Shown in pieces: positions 17,601-26,011 of a DNA stretch of 64,000 bases. Position 1 is the first letter of the stretch; each line of letters opens with the position of its first letter. The notes under the pieces are model-generated. The model had not been told where the DNA came from. It saw only the letters and a program-made list of their open reading frames with translations, and searched no databases. The stretch covers positions 248,001 to 312,000 of the forward strand of contig NZ_JACHLC010000001.1 in NCBI RefSeq assembly GCF_014207845.1, given 5' to 3'. The position numbers and the translations under genes are program-made. This stretch comes from Chryseobacterium shigense. Its GTDB lineage: Bacteria; Bacteroidota; Bacteroidia; Flavobacteriales; Weeksellaceae.

Positions 17601-17634
17601 CAAATATAATTAATAAATCACATTATAAATTCAA
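17601..17634 (-). promoter_or_regulatory. Promoter of the esterase gene, nearly leaderless
   Basis: On the minus strand TTG (17634-17632), 23 nt, TATATTTG (17608-17601). The ATG begins 4 nt after the -7 box, so transcription should start at or inside the start codon. Confidence 0.55.
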
Positions 17635-17787
17635 AATACAGTTGCCGTTTTTATACTTGGCTGCTTAAGTGAATATGCACTTAAATATAGACTGTTACTG
17701 TAATTTGGCTTTTTGATGATTTGATATTATTTGGAAAACTTTATTGGAAATTTTTCATAAAAATTATTTTTATATTAATAAAAAACT

Positions 17788-17795
17788 TATATTTG
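17788..17795 (+). promoter_or_regulatory. -7 promoter box of the lipoprotein gene at 17821
   Basis: A perfect TATATTTG lies 25 nt before the ATG. A TTG at the proper distance is not evident. Confidence 0.4.
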
Positions 17796-17820
17796 AAACA
17801 TTAAAAATCTATTTGGAGAA

Positions 17821-18243
17821 ATGAAGCAATTTTACAAATCAAAAAGTTTACTTAGACTTTCTTTTTTATTCGTTTTATTATTTTCGGTAATGACTGTATT
17901 GAATTCTTGTAAAAAGGATGACGATGATGACGAATTCACAGATCACATTGTTCAGTTTGAAGTAAAAACAACTACCGGAGGAGTGATCAGAGCTATCGTA
18001 ACACAGGTAGGAACTACTAAAACTGATATTTTCGATCCTGTAGGAACGGTATGGGCAAGTGGTGAGTTCTTTGTGAATTCCGGACAGGCACAGCTAAATC
18101 TGGATGCTAAAGCGGATCTTCCGAGTGCGGATTCAGAATTGGTAGTTAATCTTTGGATAGATGGGGAAATTGTAAAAACCCAGAAGAAAATAGGAGCAGG
18201 GCCTATGGTAGCTTCTATAGATTACAGCTTCTTAGAATTGTAA
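17821..18243 (+). CDS. Small lipoprotein with beta-sandwich-like mature domain
   Basis: This 140-residue protein has a signal peptide ending VLNSC (about Cys30) and then an acidic KKDDDDDE stretch of the kind that often follows the lipid-modified cysteine in Bacteroidota lipoproteins. The mature part (IVQFEVKTTTGGVIRAIVTQVG, WASGEFFVNSG, SELVVNLWIDGEIV) alternates as a compact beta-sandwich, somewhat like MmpS-type accessory proteins. That resemblance is weak. It lies alone between the esterase and a two-component system and ends in a strong terminator. Confidence 0.65.
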   Translation: MKQFYKSKSLLRLSFLFVLLFSVMTVLNSCKKDDDDDEFTDHIVQFEVKTTTGGVIRAIVTQVGTTKTDIFDPVGTVWASGEFFVNSGQAQLNLDAKADLPSADSELVVNLWIDGEIVKTQKKIGAGPMVASIDYSFLEL

Positions 18244-18264
18244 ATATAAATTTACTTATTATAG

Positions 18265-18300
18265 AAAAAACCGCTTTATTAAATTAAAAGCGGTTTTTTT
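18265..18300. terminator. Bidirectional intrinsic terminator
   Basis: Perfect stem aaaaaaccgcttt / aaagcggtttttt between the convergent lipoprotein and response-regulator genes. The T run extends to the regulator's stop codon. Confidence 0.8.
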
Positions 18301-18943
18301 ATTTATCGTTTTCAATCATATTCTGTTGGATTGCAAGATTGATAAGCTCGGTAGAATTCTTTGCCTGAAATTTCTGTAACAAATTTTTACGGTGTGTATC
18401 TACGGTCAGTGGACTTAGAAAAAGTTCATCTGCAATAATAATACTGGTTTTCCCTTCTGCCAGCATTTGTAATATCTGCTTTTCCCTTTTAGTCAGCCTG
18501 GGTATCTGCAAATCGGTTTGAGAAGGTTTGCTGATAATCTGCCTGGCTTCATTGCAGAAAACAATATTTCCGGAATAGGCTCCCTGAATACACTTCACCA
18601 ATTCATCTATAGAGGAATTTTTAAGAATATAACCGCTGGCACCATGTTGCATAGACTGCATAATAATGCTTCTTTCAGAACGGTTACTGAACATAATTAC
18701 CGAAGTAGCCGGTGAATTTTTTTTAATTTTCCTGCACAGTTCAATACCATTGGTATCGGGCAGTGCAACGTCTAAAAGAACAATATCCACTTTATGGTTC
18801 AGGATAAAACCAATAATCTCCGAACCGGAGGTAAAGCTTTCTAAAACTGTGAAGCCGAGCTGGTTTTTCAGCATTATTTTTAATCCTTCAATGACAATAG
18901 GGTGGTCATCTATGATAACAATATTGATTTTATGAGACTGCAT
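18299..18943 (-). CDS. NarL/FixJ-type response regulator
   Basis: This 214-residue protein has a receiver domain at residues 5-122 (acidic pair D12-D13, phosphorylated D58 in IVLLDVALPD, K about 108). A LuxR-type helix-turn-helix lies at 147-205 (LTKREKQILQMLAEGKTS, PLTVDTHRKNLLQKF). Phosphorylation by a partner kinase should drive dimerisation and DNA binding. The gene overlaps the end of the histidine kinase gene by 14 bases, so the two form a coupled pair. No target operator is evident. Confidence 0.9.
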   Translation of the reverse strand: MQSHKINIVIIDDHPIVIEGLKIMLKNQLGFTVLESFTSGSEIIGFILNHKVDIVLLDVALPDTNGIELCRKIKKNSPATSVIMFSNRSERSIIMQSMQHGASGYILKNSSIDELVKCIQGAYSGNIVFCNEARQIISKPSQTDLQIPRLTKREKQILQMLAEGKTSIIIADELFLSPLTVDTHRKNLLQKFQAKNSTELINLAIQQNMIENDK

Positions 18944-20948
18944 TGGTGTTTAATTCAATATTAATAATTGTTCCTTCATCATCCGAATTAATTTCCATTT
19001 TGCCTTTAAGATAATCAATTCTATTTTTAAGATTATAAAGGCCCATACTTTTGGATTTCCTGTAATCTTCTTCTTTAAACCCTTTTCCGTTATCTTCTAC
19101 AGTAATCATGAGGTTTTCGTCGTACTGTGAACATTGCAGCAGTATATTGCTGGCTTCTGAATGTTTAACAGAATTGGTCAGTAATTCCTGTGTAATCCTG
19201 TAAACATTAAGCTGTACTGATAAAGGAGTATTTTTACTGATGTTAATAGCCTGAAAAATCACGGTCAGATCCTTTCGGGTATAGAACTCACATAAATCTT
19301 TTAGGGCTGCTTCCAGACCGAAGTTCAGCAGGGATTCGGGCATTAGATTTCTGGCAACATGTCTGAGTTCTGTAACCGAATTATCCAGTTGATTTAAAAT
19401 TTTGTGAAAATCTTTATGCTGGTCTGCTTCAAGGTTGGCAGAAGACCAGGTTGAAAAATTTATTTTAACCCCGGCAAGCATTCCCCCAAGGCCATCGTGA
19501 AGATCTTTGGCAATACGGGCTCTTTCCCTTTCTTCGCCTTCCAGAATAGCTTTTGTGAGGGTAAGTTCTTCTCTTTGCTGAATTTCTTTTATGGTTTGCT
19601 GAAGGTTTATTTCACGCTGTTCCGAAATTTTTTTGTTCTTCTTAAAATTTAAAAATCCTAGAATAATGAAGCATGATGAAAGGAGGGATGCAAATCCCAG
19701 GATCCACATGTATTTGTTTTTTTTGCTGATTTCCAACTGTTTTTGAGCTAATTCCTTATCTTTTTCGGATTTTCTGTATTTTGCTTCAAGAACGGCAATG
19801 CTTTTATGGATCGAAACAGCATTGAGGCTGTCGAAAGAGTTTATATACTGTTCAGCATAAAGGTTACTTTTTGTGGTATCTTTTAATGCGGTGTAATTTT
19901 TGGAAAGCTCTTTCAAAACTTCCTGTTTGTTTCCCTGATAAGGTGTGTTTTTATATACCTCCTTCAGGATTGTATTGGATTTTTCATACTCTTTCAGTTC
20001 ACTGTTAAGTTGTCCTTCAAATAGCTTTATTCTTTCTGCAATAGTATTATTTTTATATTTTTCGGCATTGCTCAATCCTGTGGCAAAAAGTTTGATAGCT
20101 TCCGGATAGTTTTTCTGTTTCATGTAGTAATATCCTAAAGTACAGTAGTAAAGCGCATAAAAATTAGATTCGGGATAATCTTTGATGATAGAATAGGTTT
20201 TCCCTAATTCTGTATTCGCTTCAGGCATTCTGCTTTCTCTGATTAGGGCATCTGCCTTTAACAAAAGAGATTCTCCCATAATAGCTTTGGATTGGGAAGT
20301 TTGTTTTTTTAGTTTATTTAAAAAATTTTCAACCAAGCCCATGTATTCTATTGTTTTTGTATAATTCTTAGCATTATAAAATAAAATGCCTATGCTTTTA
20401 TATAAGGCTCCTGTCAGCTCATTATCTCCTATAGCTTTGGCCAACGGTATTGCTTGGTTGGTGATGATATTCATGGATTCTACTTCTTTATTCTGCATGA
20501 TCCTGAATAACGCCTTATTTTGAAACATAATGATCCTTATCCTTTTTGCCTCGCTGCTTTTATATTTTTTCAGGAGCGATTCTATATTTGTGAAATCTTT
20601 CTCAAGAATGTTGGCGGCATCGGGTTTTGTAAGATTCATCAGAGATTGGTAGTAAAGCCCTATATCTCTATATATGGGGCTGTTAGATGAATTTTCGAGA
20701 CCCTGCTTCAGGTATTTTTGGTAATTTCCGAAGTCTTGACGGGTAAAATAGGTGGCGGCAATCTTATAGGACTTAATAGCCTTTACCGTATCAACAGCCT
20801 CATTATTGGCAGCAGCAACCAGGCTGTCAAAATTATTGTTCTTTTTTTCGAGAGAATAGAAGTAGATAGACTGTGCATCAATGTTTTGTATACTGAGAAA
20901 TAAGATTAATAATAAGAAGAATTTATTTTCATGTTTTTGTGCAATCAT
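18930..20948 (-). CDS. Sensor histidine kinase with TPR repeats (HisKA_3 type)
   Basis: This 672-residue protein has a signal peptide and then TPR-like repeats over residues 40-385 (for example YYCTLGYYYMKQKNYPEAIKLF) that should lie in the periplasm. One membrane helix (MWILGFASLLSSCFIILGFL) and a coiled coil follow. The dimerisation/phosphoacceptor motif is ERARIAKDLHDGLGG, with the histidine near residue 485. The ATPase N-box (ELLTNSVKHSEA) and G-box (VEDNGKGF) are present. This architecture is common in Flavobacteriia. It is translationally coupled to the NarL-type regulator. The stimulus is unknown. Confidence 0.9.
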   Translation of the reverse strand: MIAQKHENKFFLLLILFLSIQNIDAQSIYFYSLEKKNNNFDSLVAAANNEAVDTVKAIKSYKIAATYFTRQDFGNYQKYLKQGLENSSNSPIYRDIGLYYQSLMNLTKPDAANILEKDFTNIESLLKKYKSSEAKRIRIIMFQNKALFRIMQNKEVESMNIITNQAIPLAKAIGDNELTGALYKSIGILFYNAKNYTKTIEYMGLVENFLNKLKKQTSQSKAIMGESLLLKADALIRESRMPEANTELGKTYSIIKDYPESNFYALYYCTLGYYYMKQKNYPEAIKLFATGLSNAEKYKNNTIAERIKLFEGQLNSELKEYEKSNTILKEVYKNTPYQGNKQEVLKELSKNYTALKDTTKSNLYAEQYINSFDSLNAVSIHKSIAVLEAKYRKSEKDKELAQKQLEISKKNKYMWILGFASLLSSCFIILGFLNFKKNKKISEQREINLQQTIKEIQQREELTLTKAILEGEERERARIAKDLHDGLGGMLAGVKINFSTWSSANLEADQHKDFHKILNQLDNSVTELRHVARNLMPESLLNFGLEAALKDLCEFYTRKDLTVIFQAINISKNTPLSVQLNVYRITQELLTNSVKHSEASNILLQCSQYDENLMITVEDNGKGFKEEDYRKSKSMGLYNLKNRIDYLKGKMEINSDDEGTIINIELNTNAVS

Positions 20949-21079
20949 TATTTGTGTTATAAACGTATTTATGAATTTATTAAAAAATTCACATATATCT
21001 TACGTTATATTTCATGTTTTTATTGAAGTAAATGAAAAATACCTAAAATCTGGTAGATATAAATACTGGTTTTTTTGTA

Positions 21080-21110
21080 TTGTTCCGCCCGGACGTACAC
21101 TATAGTTTTG
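21080..21110 (+). promoter_or_regulatory. Promoter of the exported protein gene at 21162
   Basis: TTG (21080-21082), 20 nt, TAGTTTTG (21103-21110). This is a full match to the Bacteroidota consensus, with a leader of about 45 nt. Confidence 0.6.
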
Positions 21111-21161
21111 TGATACCCATCAAGACTAAGAATTTTATATAATATCAAAATACATTTAAAA

Positions 21162-21635
21162 ATGAAAAAAATGATTTTTTTAAGCTTTGTTCTATTAACG
21201 GCCAGTGTCTCAACCATAAAGGCACAAAGTTTTTTGGACAAAATAGACCGGGCTGTAAGTAAAGTAGATAATGCTTCAAATACAGCAGATAGAGCATCTC
21301 AAACGGGTGGAAAAGTCCTGTCAATTTTTAAGAGAAAAAATAAAAACGATTCTGCTAAAAAAGAAGATGCTTCAGTTTCATTGAATAAAACAGTTTTTAC
21401 CGTTGTAAACGGAAGCTTAACGAGTGTAAAAAATTTGAACTCTATTATAGAAAATATCAAAGGAGTGAGCAGTACGCAAATGAAATTTAATGCCAATAAA
21501 TCTTCAATTGTGATTAATCATTCCGGGAGCACCGAAGATCTTCTTGAAAAAATACAGGCAAAAGCACAAAGTATTTTTACAGATAAAAATATTGAAGGCT
21601 TTGATGAAGGAAGCATAGAAGTTAAATTGAAATAA
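21162..21635 (+). CDS. Exported protein, C-terminal domain resembling a ferredoxin-like (HMA-type) fold
   Basis: This 157-residue protein has a signal peptide (MKKMIFLSFVLLTASVSTIKAQ). A helical, Asp/Asn/Ser-rich middle (DKIDRAVSKVDNASNTADRAS) follows. The C-terminal 75 residues (LNSIIENIKGVSSTQMKFNANKSSIVINHS, then LLEKIQAKAQSIF) have the beta-alpha-beta spacing of HMA-like ferredoxin folds but no metal-binding cysteines. No function can be given. It is alone between the histidine kinase (divergent) and tyrS (convergent). Confidence 0.6.
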   Translation: MKKMIFLSFVLLTASVSTIKAQSFLDKIDRAVSKVDNASNTADRASQTGGKVLSIFKRKNKNDSAKKEDASVSLNKTVFTVVNGSLTSVKNLNSIIENIKGVSSTQMKFNANKSSIVINHSGSTEDLLEKIQAKAQSIFTDKNIEGFDEGSIEVKLK

Positions 21636-21690
21636 AAGACTTATCCGAATAAGCTGTTTTCGAAGCTGAAATAGTTTTTTAAGCTGATGA

Positions 21691-21736
21691 TATATATAAA
21701 GAAACACCTTGATCCCAAGGTGTTTCTTTATATATA
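21691..21736. terminator. Bidirectional terminator with perfect 20-bp stem
   Basis: The arms 21691-21710 and 21717-21736 are exact reverse complements around a 6-nt loop, with AT-rich feet. It sits between convergent genes and serves tyrS as well. Confidence 0.8.
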
Positions 21737-21749
21737 TTGTTTACAGTTT

Positions 21750-23045
21750 TTACTGGACTTTTACAATAAAGTAGCTTTTCTTACCCTTTTGAAGTAATAA
21801 AAACTTCCCGTCAATCAGGTCACTTTCATTAGCTGTAAAAGTATCGTTTACCTTTTCTTTGTTTACAGAAACTGCATTTCCTTTAATCTCTCTTTGAGCC
21901 TCGCTTTTAGACTTTAAGAAACCTGATTTTTCAGAAAGAAGATCGGTAATGCTTATCCCCAGAACATCAGCTTTTGGAAGCTCTTTTTGCGGAACACCAT
22001 CAAAAACTTCAAGGAAAGTTTCCTCATCAAGGCTTACCAGGTCTTCAGCGGTAGAACGCCCGAACAAAATTTCTGAGGCTTTAACAGCTTTTTCATATTC
22101 TTCTTTGCCATGTACCCATACCGTTACTTCTTCGGCCAGTCTCTTCTGAAGTTTTCTTTCATGAGGAGCTGTTTTATGTTCTTCAATTAAAGCTTCAATT
22201 TCTTCTTTTCCGATGAAGGTGTAGAACTTAATGAACCTTTCAGCATCTTCATCCGTTGCATTCAGCCAGAACTGGTAGAATTTATATGGTGAAGTTTTCT
22301 TTTTGTCCAGCCAGTAATTTTCCCCGCTTTCAGACTTTCCGAATTTGGAACCGTCAGCTTTGGTGATCAAAGGAACCGTTAATGCAAATGCTTCTCCCTG
22401 AGTCTTTCTGCGGATAAGTTCCGTCCCTGTGGTAATATTTCCCCACTGATCAGAACCTCCCATCTGAAGCTTTACGTTATTATTTTGGTAGAGATGAAGG
22501 AAATCATATCCCTGAATCAGTTGGTAGGTGAATTCTGTAAAACTCATCCCGTCTGCTCCGCCATCTCCCGAAAATCTCTTCTTTACAGAGTCTTTCGCCA
22601 TCATATAATTAACGGTGATGTTCTTTCCTACATTTTTAGCAAAATCAAGAAAAGAAATGTTCTTCATCCAGTCGTAGTTATTAACCAGTTCAGCTTTATT
22701 GGGACCGTTACCTTCAAAGTCCAGGAATCTTGAAAGCTGGTTCTTTAAACAGTCAACATAATGAAGAAGGGTAGCTTCATCCAGTAGGTTTCTTTCTGCA
22801 GATTTTCCCGAAGGGTCTCCAATCATTCCTGTTGCACCTCCAACCAAAGCAACAGGTTTGTGTCCGTGCTGTTGGAAATGCGCTAAAATTTTGATCTGGA
22901 TAAGACTTCCGATATGTAAAGAATCAGCAGTCGGGTCAAAACCAATATATGCTGTAGTTAGCTCTTTATTCAGCTGTTCATCGGTTCCAGGCATCATATC
23001 GGCAAAAAGACCACGCCATTTTAGTTCTTCTATAAAGGAATTCAT
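21750..23045 (-). CDS. tyrS: Tyrosyl-tRNA synthetase
   Basis: The 431-residue protein is full length for bacterial TyrRS. It charges tRNA-Tyr with tyrosine in the cytoplasm. The class I HIGH-type signature is [11 protein letters not shown] near residue 40, preceded by AYIGFDPTA. Tyrosine-binding segments include [26 protein letters not shown]. The KMSKS-type loop is KFGKS near residue 235. A C-terminal S4 RNA-binding domain (residues 360-431) ends with [15 protein letters not shown] -7 box (TATCTTTG on the minus strand, 23081-23074) lies about 28 nt upstream. It is a single gene ended by the long hairpin at 21691. Confidence 0.97.
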   Translation of the reverse strand: MNSFIEELKWRGLFADMMPGTDEQLNKELTTAYIGFDPTADSLHIGSLIQIKILAHFQQHGHKPVALVGGATGMIGDPSGKSAERNLLDEATLLHYVDCLKNQLSRFLDFEGNGPNKAELVNNYDWMKNISFLDFAKNVGKNITVNYMMAKDSVKKRFSGDGGADGMSFTEFTYQLIQGYDFLHLYQNNNVKLQMGGSDQWGNITTGTELIRRKTQGEAFALTVPLITKADGSKFGKSESGENYWLDKKKTSPYKFYQFWLNATDEDAERFIKFYTFIGKEEIEALIEEHKTAPHERKLQKRLAEEVTVWVHGKEEYEKAVKASEILFGRSTAEDLVSLDEETFLEVFDGVPQKELPKADVLGISITDLLSEKSGFLKSKSEAQREIKGNAVSVNKEKVNDTFTANESDLIDGKFLLLQKGKKSYFIVKVQ

Positions 23046-23073
23046 CTATAATTTTCTTTAAAATTTTACGGGG

Positions 23074-23081
23074 CAAAGATA
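23074..23081 (-). promoter_or_regulatory. -7 promoter box of tyrS
   Basis: TATCTTTG on the minus strand, 28 nt before the tyrS start. No TTG is seen at the usual spacing. Confidence 0.4.
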
Positions 23082-23154
23082 GTAAATTCAACAGAATGAA
23101 GAGTAAATGCAGGATGACAAAAAACTAAATGTACGGATCTGCTTATTACTCTCT

Positions 23155-23184
23155 TTGACTTTTCACTTAAAAAAATTATATTTG
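23155..23184 (+). promoter_or_regulatory. Promoter of the sigma factor gene, nearly leaderless
   Basis: TTG (23155-23157), exactly 19 nt, TATATTTG (23177-23184): a perfect consensus. The ATG at 23191 is 6 nt downstream, so the message likely starts at the start codon. This rules out the upstream in-frame ATG at 23107. Confidence 0.65.
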
Positions 23185-23190
23185 TTAATA

Positions 23191-23751
23191 ATGAATGACG
23201 AACAGCTATTCCTGCTTATTCAAAAGGCAAAAGAAAAGGACCAGAAGGCCCAGACCAAACTCATCAATGTTTTTTGGGTGGATGTCTTCTCTTTTGTGAT
23301 GAAAAAAGTAAAAGATGAAAATGATGCAGATGAGATCACGGTTAATGTTTTTTCAAAAGTATTGTCGAAGCTGGATATGTACGACCCTCATTTTCAGTTT
23401 AAAACATGGGTATTGACGATTGCCCAGAATACGGTTATTGATTTCTGGCGAAAAAGAAGCCGCGAAAACCAGGATCCTACCGAGAACCTTGATGAGGTAA
23501 AAAACCAGTTTGCAAAATCTCCCGAAGAGCTGATGATCTCTGATGAGGAACAGAAAAAAATCATCAAAACCATTGAGTCGCTGGATGCCAATTATCAAGA
23601 CATCATCAGGCTAAGATTTTTCGAAGAAAAAAGTATCAAAGAAATTGCTGAAGAACTGGGGATTTCTGTTGCCAATACCAAAGTAAGGGTAATGCGCGCC
23701 AAGAAGGTCCTTGCAGAACTCCTGAAAAATAATGAGTTTGAGGATAATTAG
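23191..23751 (+). CDS. ECF-type RNA polymerase sigma factor
   Basis: The 186-residue protein starts at ATG 23191, chosen because a perfect promoter lies just before it. Region 2 is at residues 15-85: LINVFWVDVFSFVMKKVKDENDADEITVNVFSKVL, then FKTWVLTIAQNTVIDFWRKR. Region 4 is at 120-180 (YQDIIRLRFFEEKSIKEIAEELGISVANTKVRVMRAKKVL). Region 3 is absent, as usual for ECF factors. No anti-sigma gene is adjacent, so regulation is not evident. It is followed by lipA in the same direction, but 190 bases away with its own -7 box. Confidence 0.9.
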   Translation: MNDEQLFLLIQKAKEKDQKAQTKLINVFWVDVFSFVMKKVKDENDADEITVNVFSKVLSKLDMYDPHFQFKTWVLTIAQNTVIDFWRKRSRENQDPTENLDEVKNQFAKSPEELMISDEEQKKIIKTIESLDANYQDIIRLRFFEEKSIKEIAEELGISVANTKVRVMRAKKVLAELLKNNEFEDN

Positions 23752-23941
23752 TTCCATTGTAAATTTAAAACGAAGTTCAGCTTAATAATCTTAACCGCTT
23801 CATAAACCTTAATGGTTCAAATTGTTACAAATAAAGTTTTTCAAAAAAATAATTTCCATATTTTACATTATCTGTTCCATCAATTTTTCCGTTAGATGGT
23901 TTCCATTAAAAATTCCTTAACTTTGAACTTCAATTTTAGAA

Positions 23942-24808
23942 ATGGAAAATTTAGTTCAAGATACTACCGTTCAGAAACCAAAGTGGATCCGAGTAAAACT
24001 TCCTACCGGAAAAAATTACAGAGAGTTGAGAACTTTGGTAGATAAATATAAATTAAATACCATATGCCAGAGCGGAAGCTGTCCGAATATGGGGGAATGC
24101 TGGGGAGAAGGCACGGCAACGTTCATGATCTTAGGAAATATCTGTACAAGAAGCTGCGGATTCTGTGGAGTAAAAACAGGGAAACCTCTTGATGTGAACT
24201 GGGATGAGCCGGAAAAAGTGGCACGATCTATCAAATTAATGAAGATCAAACATGCGGTTCTTACTTCTGTAGACCGTGATGATCTTAAAGACATGGGCTC
24301 TATCCTTTGGGGTGAGACTGTAAATGCCGTAAGAAGAATTTCTCCGGGAACAACAATGGAAACACTTATTCCGGACTTTCAGGGAATTACCAAACATATT
24401 GACAGGCTGGTAGCTGTGGCTCCTGAAGTAATTTCCCACAATATGGAAACTGTAAAACGTCTGACAAGAGAAGTAAGAATCCAGGCTAAATATGAAAGAA
24501 GCTTAGAAGTCCTGAGATATTTGAAGGAAGCCGGGCAGAGAAGAACAAAAACAGGCGTAATGCTTGGTTTGGGAGAAACAAGGGATGAGGTTTTCCAGAC
24601 CATTGAAGATATCAGAAATGCTAACGTAGATGTGATTACACTTGGGCAGTATCTTCAGCCTACTAAAAAACATCTGCCGGTAAAAAAATTCATAACACCG
24701 GAAGAATTTGATGAATTCGGAGATTTTGCAAGGAGTTTAGGTTTCAGACATGTGGAAAGCTCTCCACTTGTACGAAGCTCTTACCATGCTGAAAAACATA
24801 TACATTAA
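23942..24808 (+). CDS. lipA: Lipoyl synthase
   Basis: This 288-residue radical-SAM enzyme inserts two sulfurs into protein-bound octanoyl chains to form lipoyl cofactors for 2-oxoacid dehydrogenases and the glycine cleavage system. The auxiliary cluster cysteines are in [13 protein letters not shown] (residues 39-52). The radical-SAM cysteines are in [10 protein letters not shown] (C-x3-C-x2-C). The length and the terminal segment [15 protein letters not shown] fit the family. A -7 box TAACTTTG lies at 23918-23925, 16 nt before the ATG. It is followed directly by a strong terminator, so it is monocistronic; lipB is not adjacent. Confidence 0.97.
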   Translation: MENLVQDTTVQKPKWIRVKLPTGKNYRELRTLVDKYKLNTICQSGSCPNMGECWGEGTATFMILGNICTRSCGFCGVKTGKPLDVNWDEPEKVARSIKLMKIKHAVLTSVDRDDLKDMGSILWGETVNAVRRISPGTTMETLIPDFQGITKHIDRLVAVAPEVISHNMETVKRLTREVRIQAKYERSLEVLRYLKEAGQRRTKTGVMLGLGETRDEVFQTIEDIRNANVDVITLGQYLQPTKKHLPVKKFITPEEFDEFGDFARSLGFRHVESSPLVRSSYHAEKHIH

Positions 24809-24810
24809 AA

Positions 24811-24840
24811 TAAAAAACCACTCTCAGGAGTGGTTTTTTA
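24811..24840 (+). terminator. Intrinsic terminator of lipA
   Basis: Perfect stem (aaaaaaccactc / gagtggtttttt) with loop tcag, 2 bases after the lipA stop. Confidence 0.85.
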
Positions 24841-24903
24841 TTTTAAGATTCAAAGATTTAAAAATTGAAGGATTTAAAAATTACTGTGCGTTTAAATTCA
24901 ATA

Positions 24904-24957
24904 GGGGTGGGCTTTAGCCCGCCCGTAACAATAATATTCCTCCGGCTTTAGCCAAAT
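24904..24957. repeat. Intergenic GC-rich inverted-repeat element
   Basis: Two copies of the palindromic core GGCTTTAGCC (within 24909-24920, extended to gggctttagccc, and at 24944-24953) lie 35 bases apart in an otherwise AT-rich gap between convergent genes. The local base composition contrasts sharply with its surroundings, as in REP-like elements. It could also form a back-up terminator for the AraC gene. Confidence 0.45.
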
Positions 24958-25818
24958 CTAATTCCTTATCTCAATATTCTTCAAATGCTTTTTCCTGAAT
25001 TCTGAAGGTGTTTCTCCCGTATGCTGTTTGAACAGCTTGTTAAAGTAAGACAGACTCTCAAAGCCTACCTGGAAACAGACATCCGTTATAGAATAATCTT
25101 TCAGTAAAAATATCTTAGCCTGGTTAATCCTGTAGTTATTAACAAAATCCGTGAACGTCATATTCGTCTGCTTTTTAAAATAACGGCAGAAAGCCGGAGT
25201 ACTCAGGCTGACTATCCTTGCAATTTCATTCACGTTTGGTTTTGCATCATAATTCTCGTGGATATAATCATAAATAGTTCCCATTCTGATCTTGTCATTC
25301 AGGAACCATTTTATCCTTGTGTCCTCTTTATTCAGCTCCTTTACTTCATCTGAAGCAGCAAGGATCTGCAGGATTTCAATCAGGCCTATCAGGGAATCAA
25401 AAGAGTTTTTATCTTTGATCTTATTAAGTTTTTCAATCACTGTCTTTTTTGTTTCACCTGAAAATGAAAGTCCCAGATATGATCTTTCCAGAAGTTTTTT
25501 AATGTTTTCAAACTCGGGAACGGGAATAATAATGTCCTGAAGAAAATTTTCTCTCATCTGTAATACCAATTGCCTGCAATCCGTCTGAACACCGTAATCA
25601 AAATTGAGATGAGGTACATTGGAACCTATCAGAAGCAGGTCGCTTTCTGTAAAAACTGAAATATCCCTTCCTACGTGGCGGATTCCATTGATAGCTTCTA
25701 CATAAACAAGCTCTATTTCCGGGTGATGATGCCAGAAAAAACAGTTCTTTAAAGAGGGAGAAAAGAGCTTAAAAGATTTTCCGTTTTCAAACTCTATAAT
25801 TTCTTTCTGGATTTTCAT
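24958..25818 (-). CDS. AraC-family transcriptional regulator
   Basis: This 286-residue protein has an N-terminal cupin-like sensor at residues 10-100, including FFWHHHPEIELVYVE and GRDISVFTESDLLLIGSNVPH. A C-terminal double helix-turn-helix spans 180-280: NVNEIARIVSLSTPAFCRYFKKQ, then ITDVCFQVGFESLSYFNKLFK. The family binds small molecules and activates nearby genes. The MFS exporter is transcribed divergently from 128-194 bases away and is the likeliest target. The inducer is unknown. Confidence 0.9.
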   Translation of the reverse strand: MKIQKEIIEFENGKSFKLFSPSLKNCFFWHHHPEIELVYVEAINGIRHVGRDISVFTESDLLLIGSNVPHLNFDYGVQTDCRQLVLQMRENFLQDIIIPVPEFENIKKLLERSYLGLSFSGETKKTVIEKLNKIKDKNSFDSLIGLIEILQILAASDEVKELNKEDTRIKWFLNDKIRMGTIYDYIHENYDAKPNVNEIARIVSLSTPAFCRYFKKQTNMTFTDFVNNYRINQAKIFLLKDYSITDVCFQVGFESLSYFNKLFKQHTGETPSEFRKKHLKNIEIRN

Positions 25819-26011
25819 TGTGTTCTCTTTTGATTGATTCTGATTTTAAAATTACATAAAAAGGTTAATATGGAGCAAAATTTTATCATTTAAGGAGAAG
25901 TGAAAACAGATATTTCTCCCGATTTTTGCACTTTGAGAAATAGAGATGGACTGCCGTTTTTATTTTCCGACAGAATCATTTAAAATTAATTCGAAAAAAT
26001 GTTTACTGACA

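Noticed and set aside
23107..23190. Upstream in-frame ATG for the sigma factor gene
   Set aside because: A perfect promoter (23155-23184) lies inside this extension, so the message starts after it. The added residues are also unlike ECF sigma factors.
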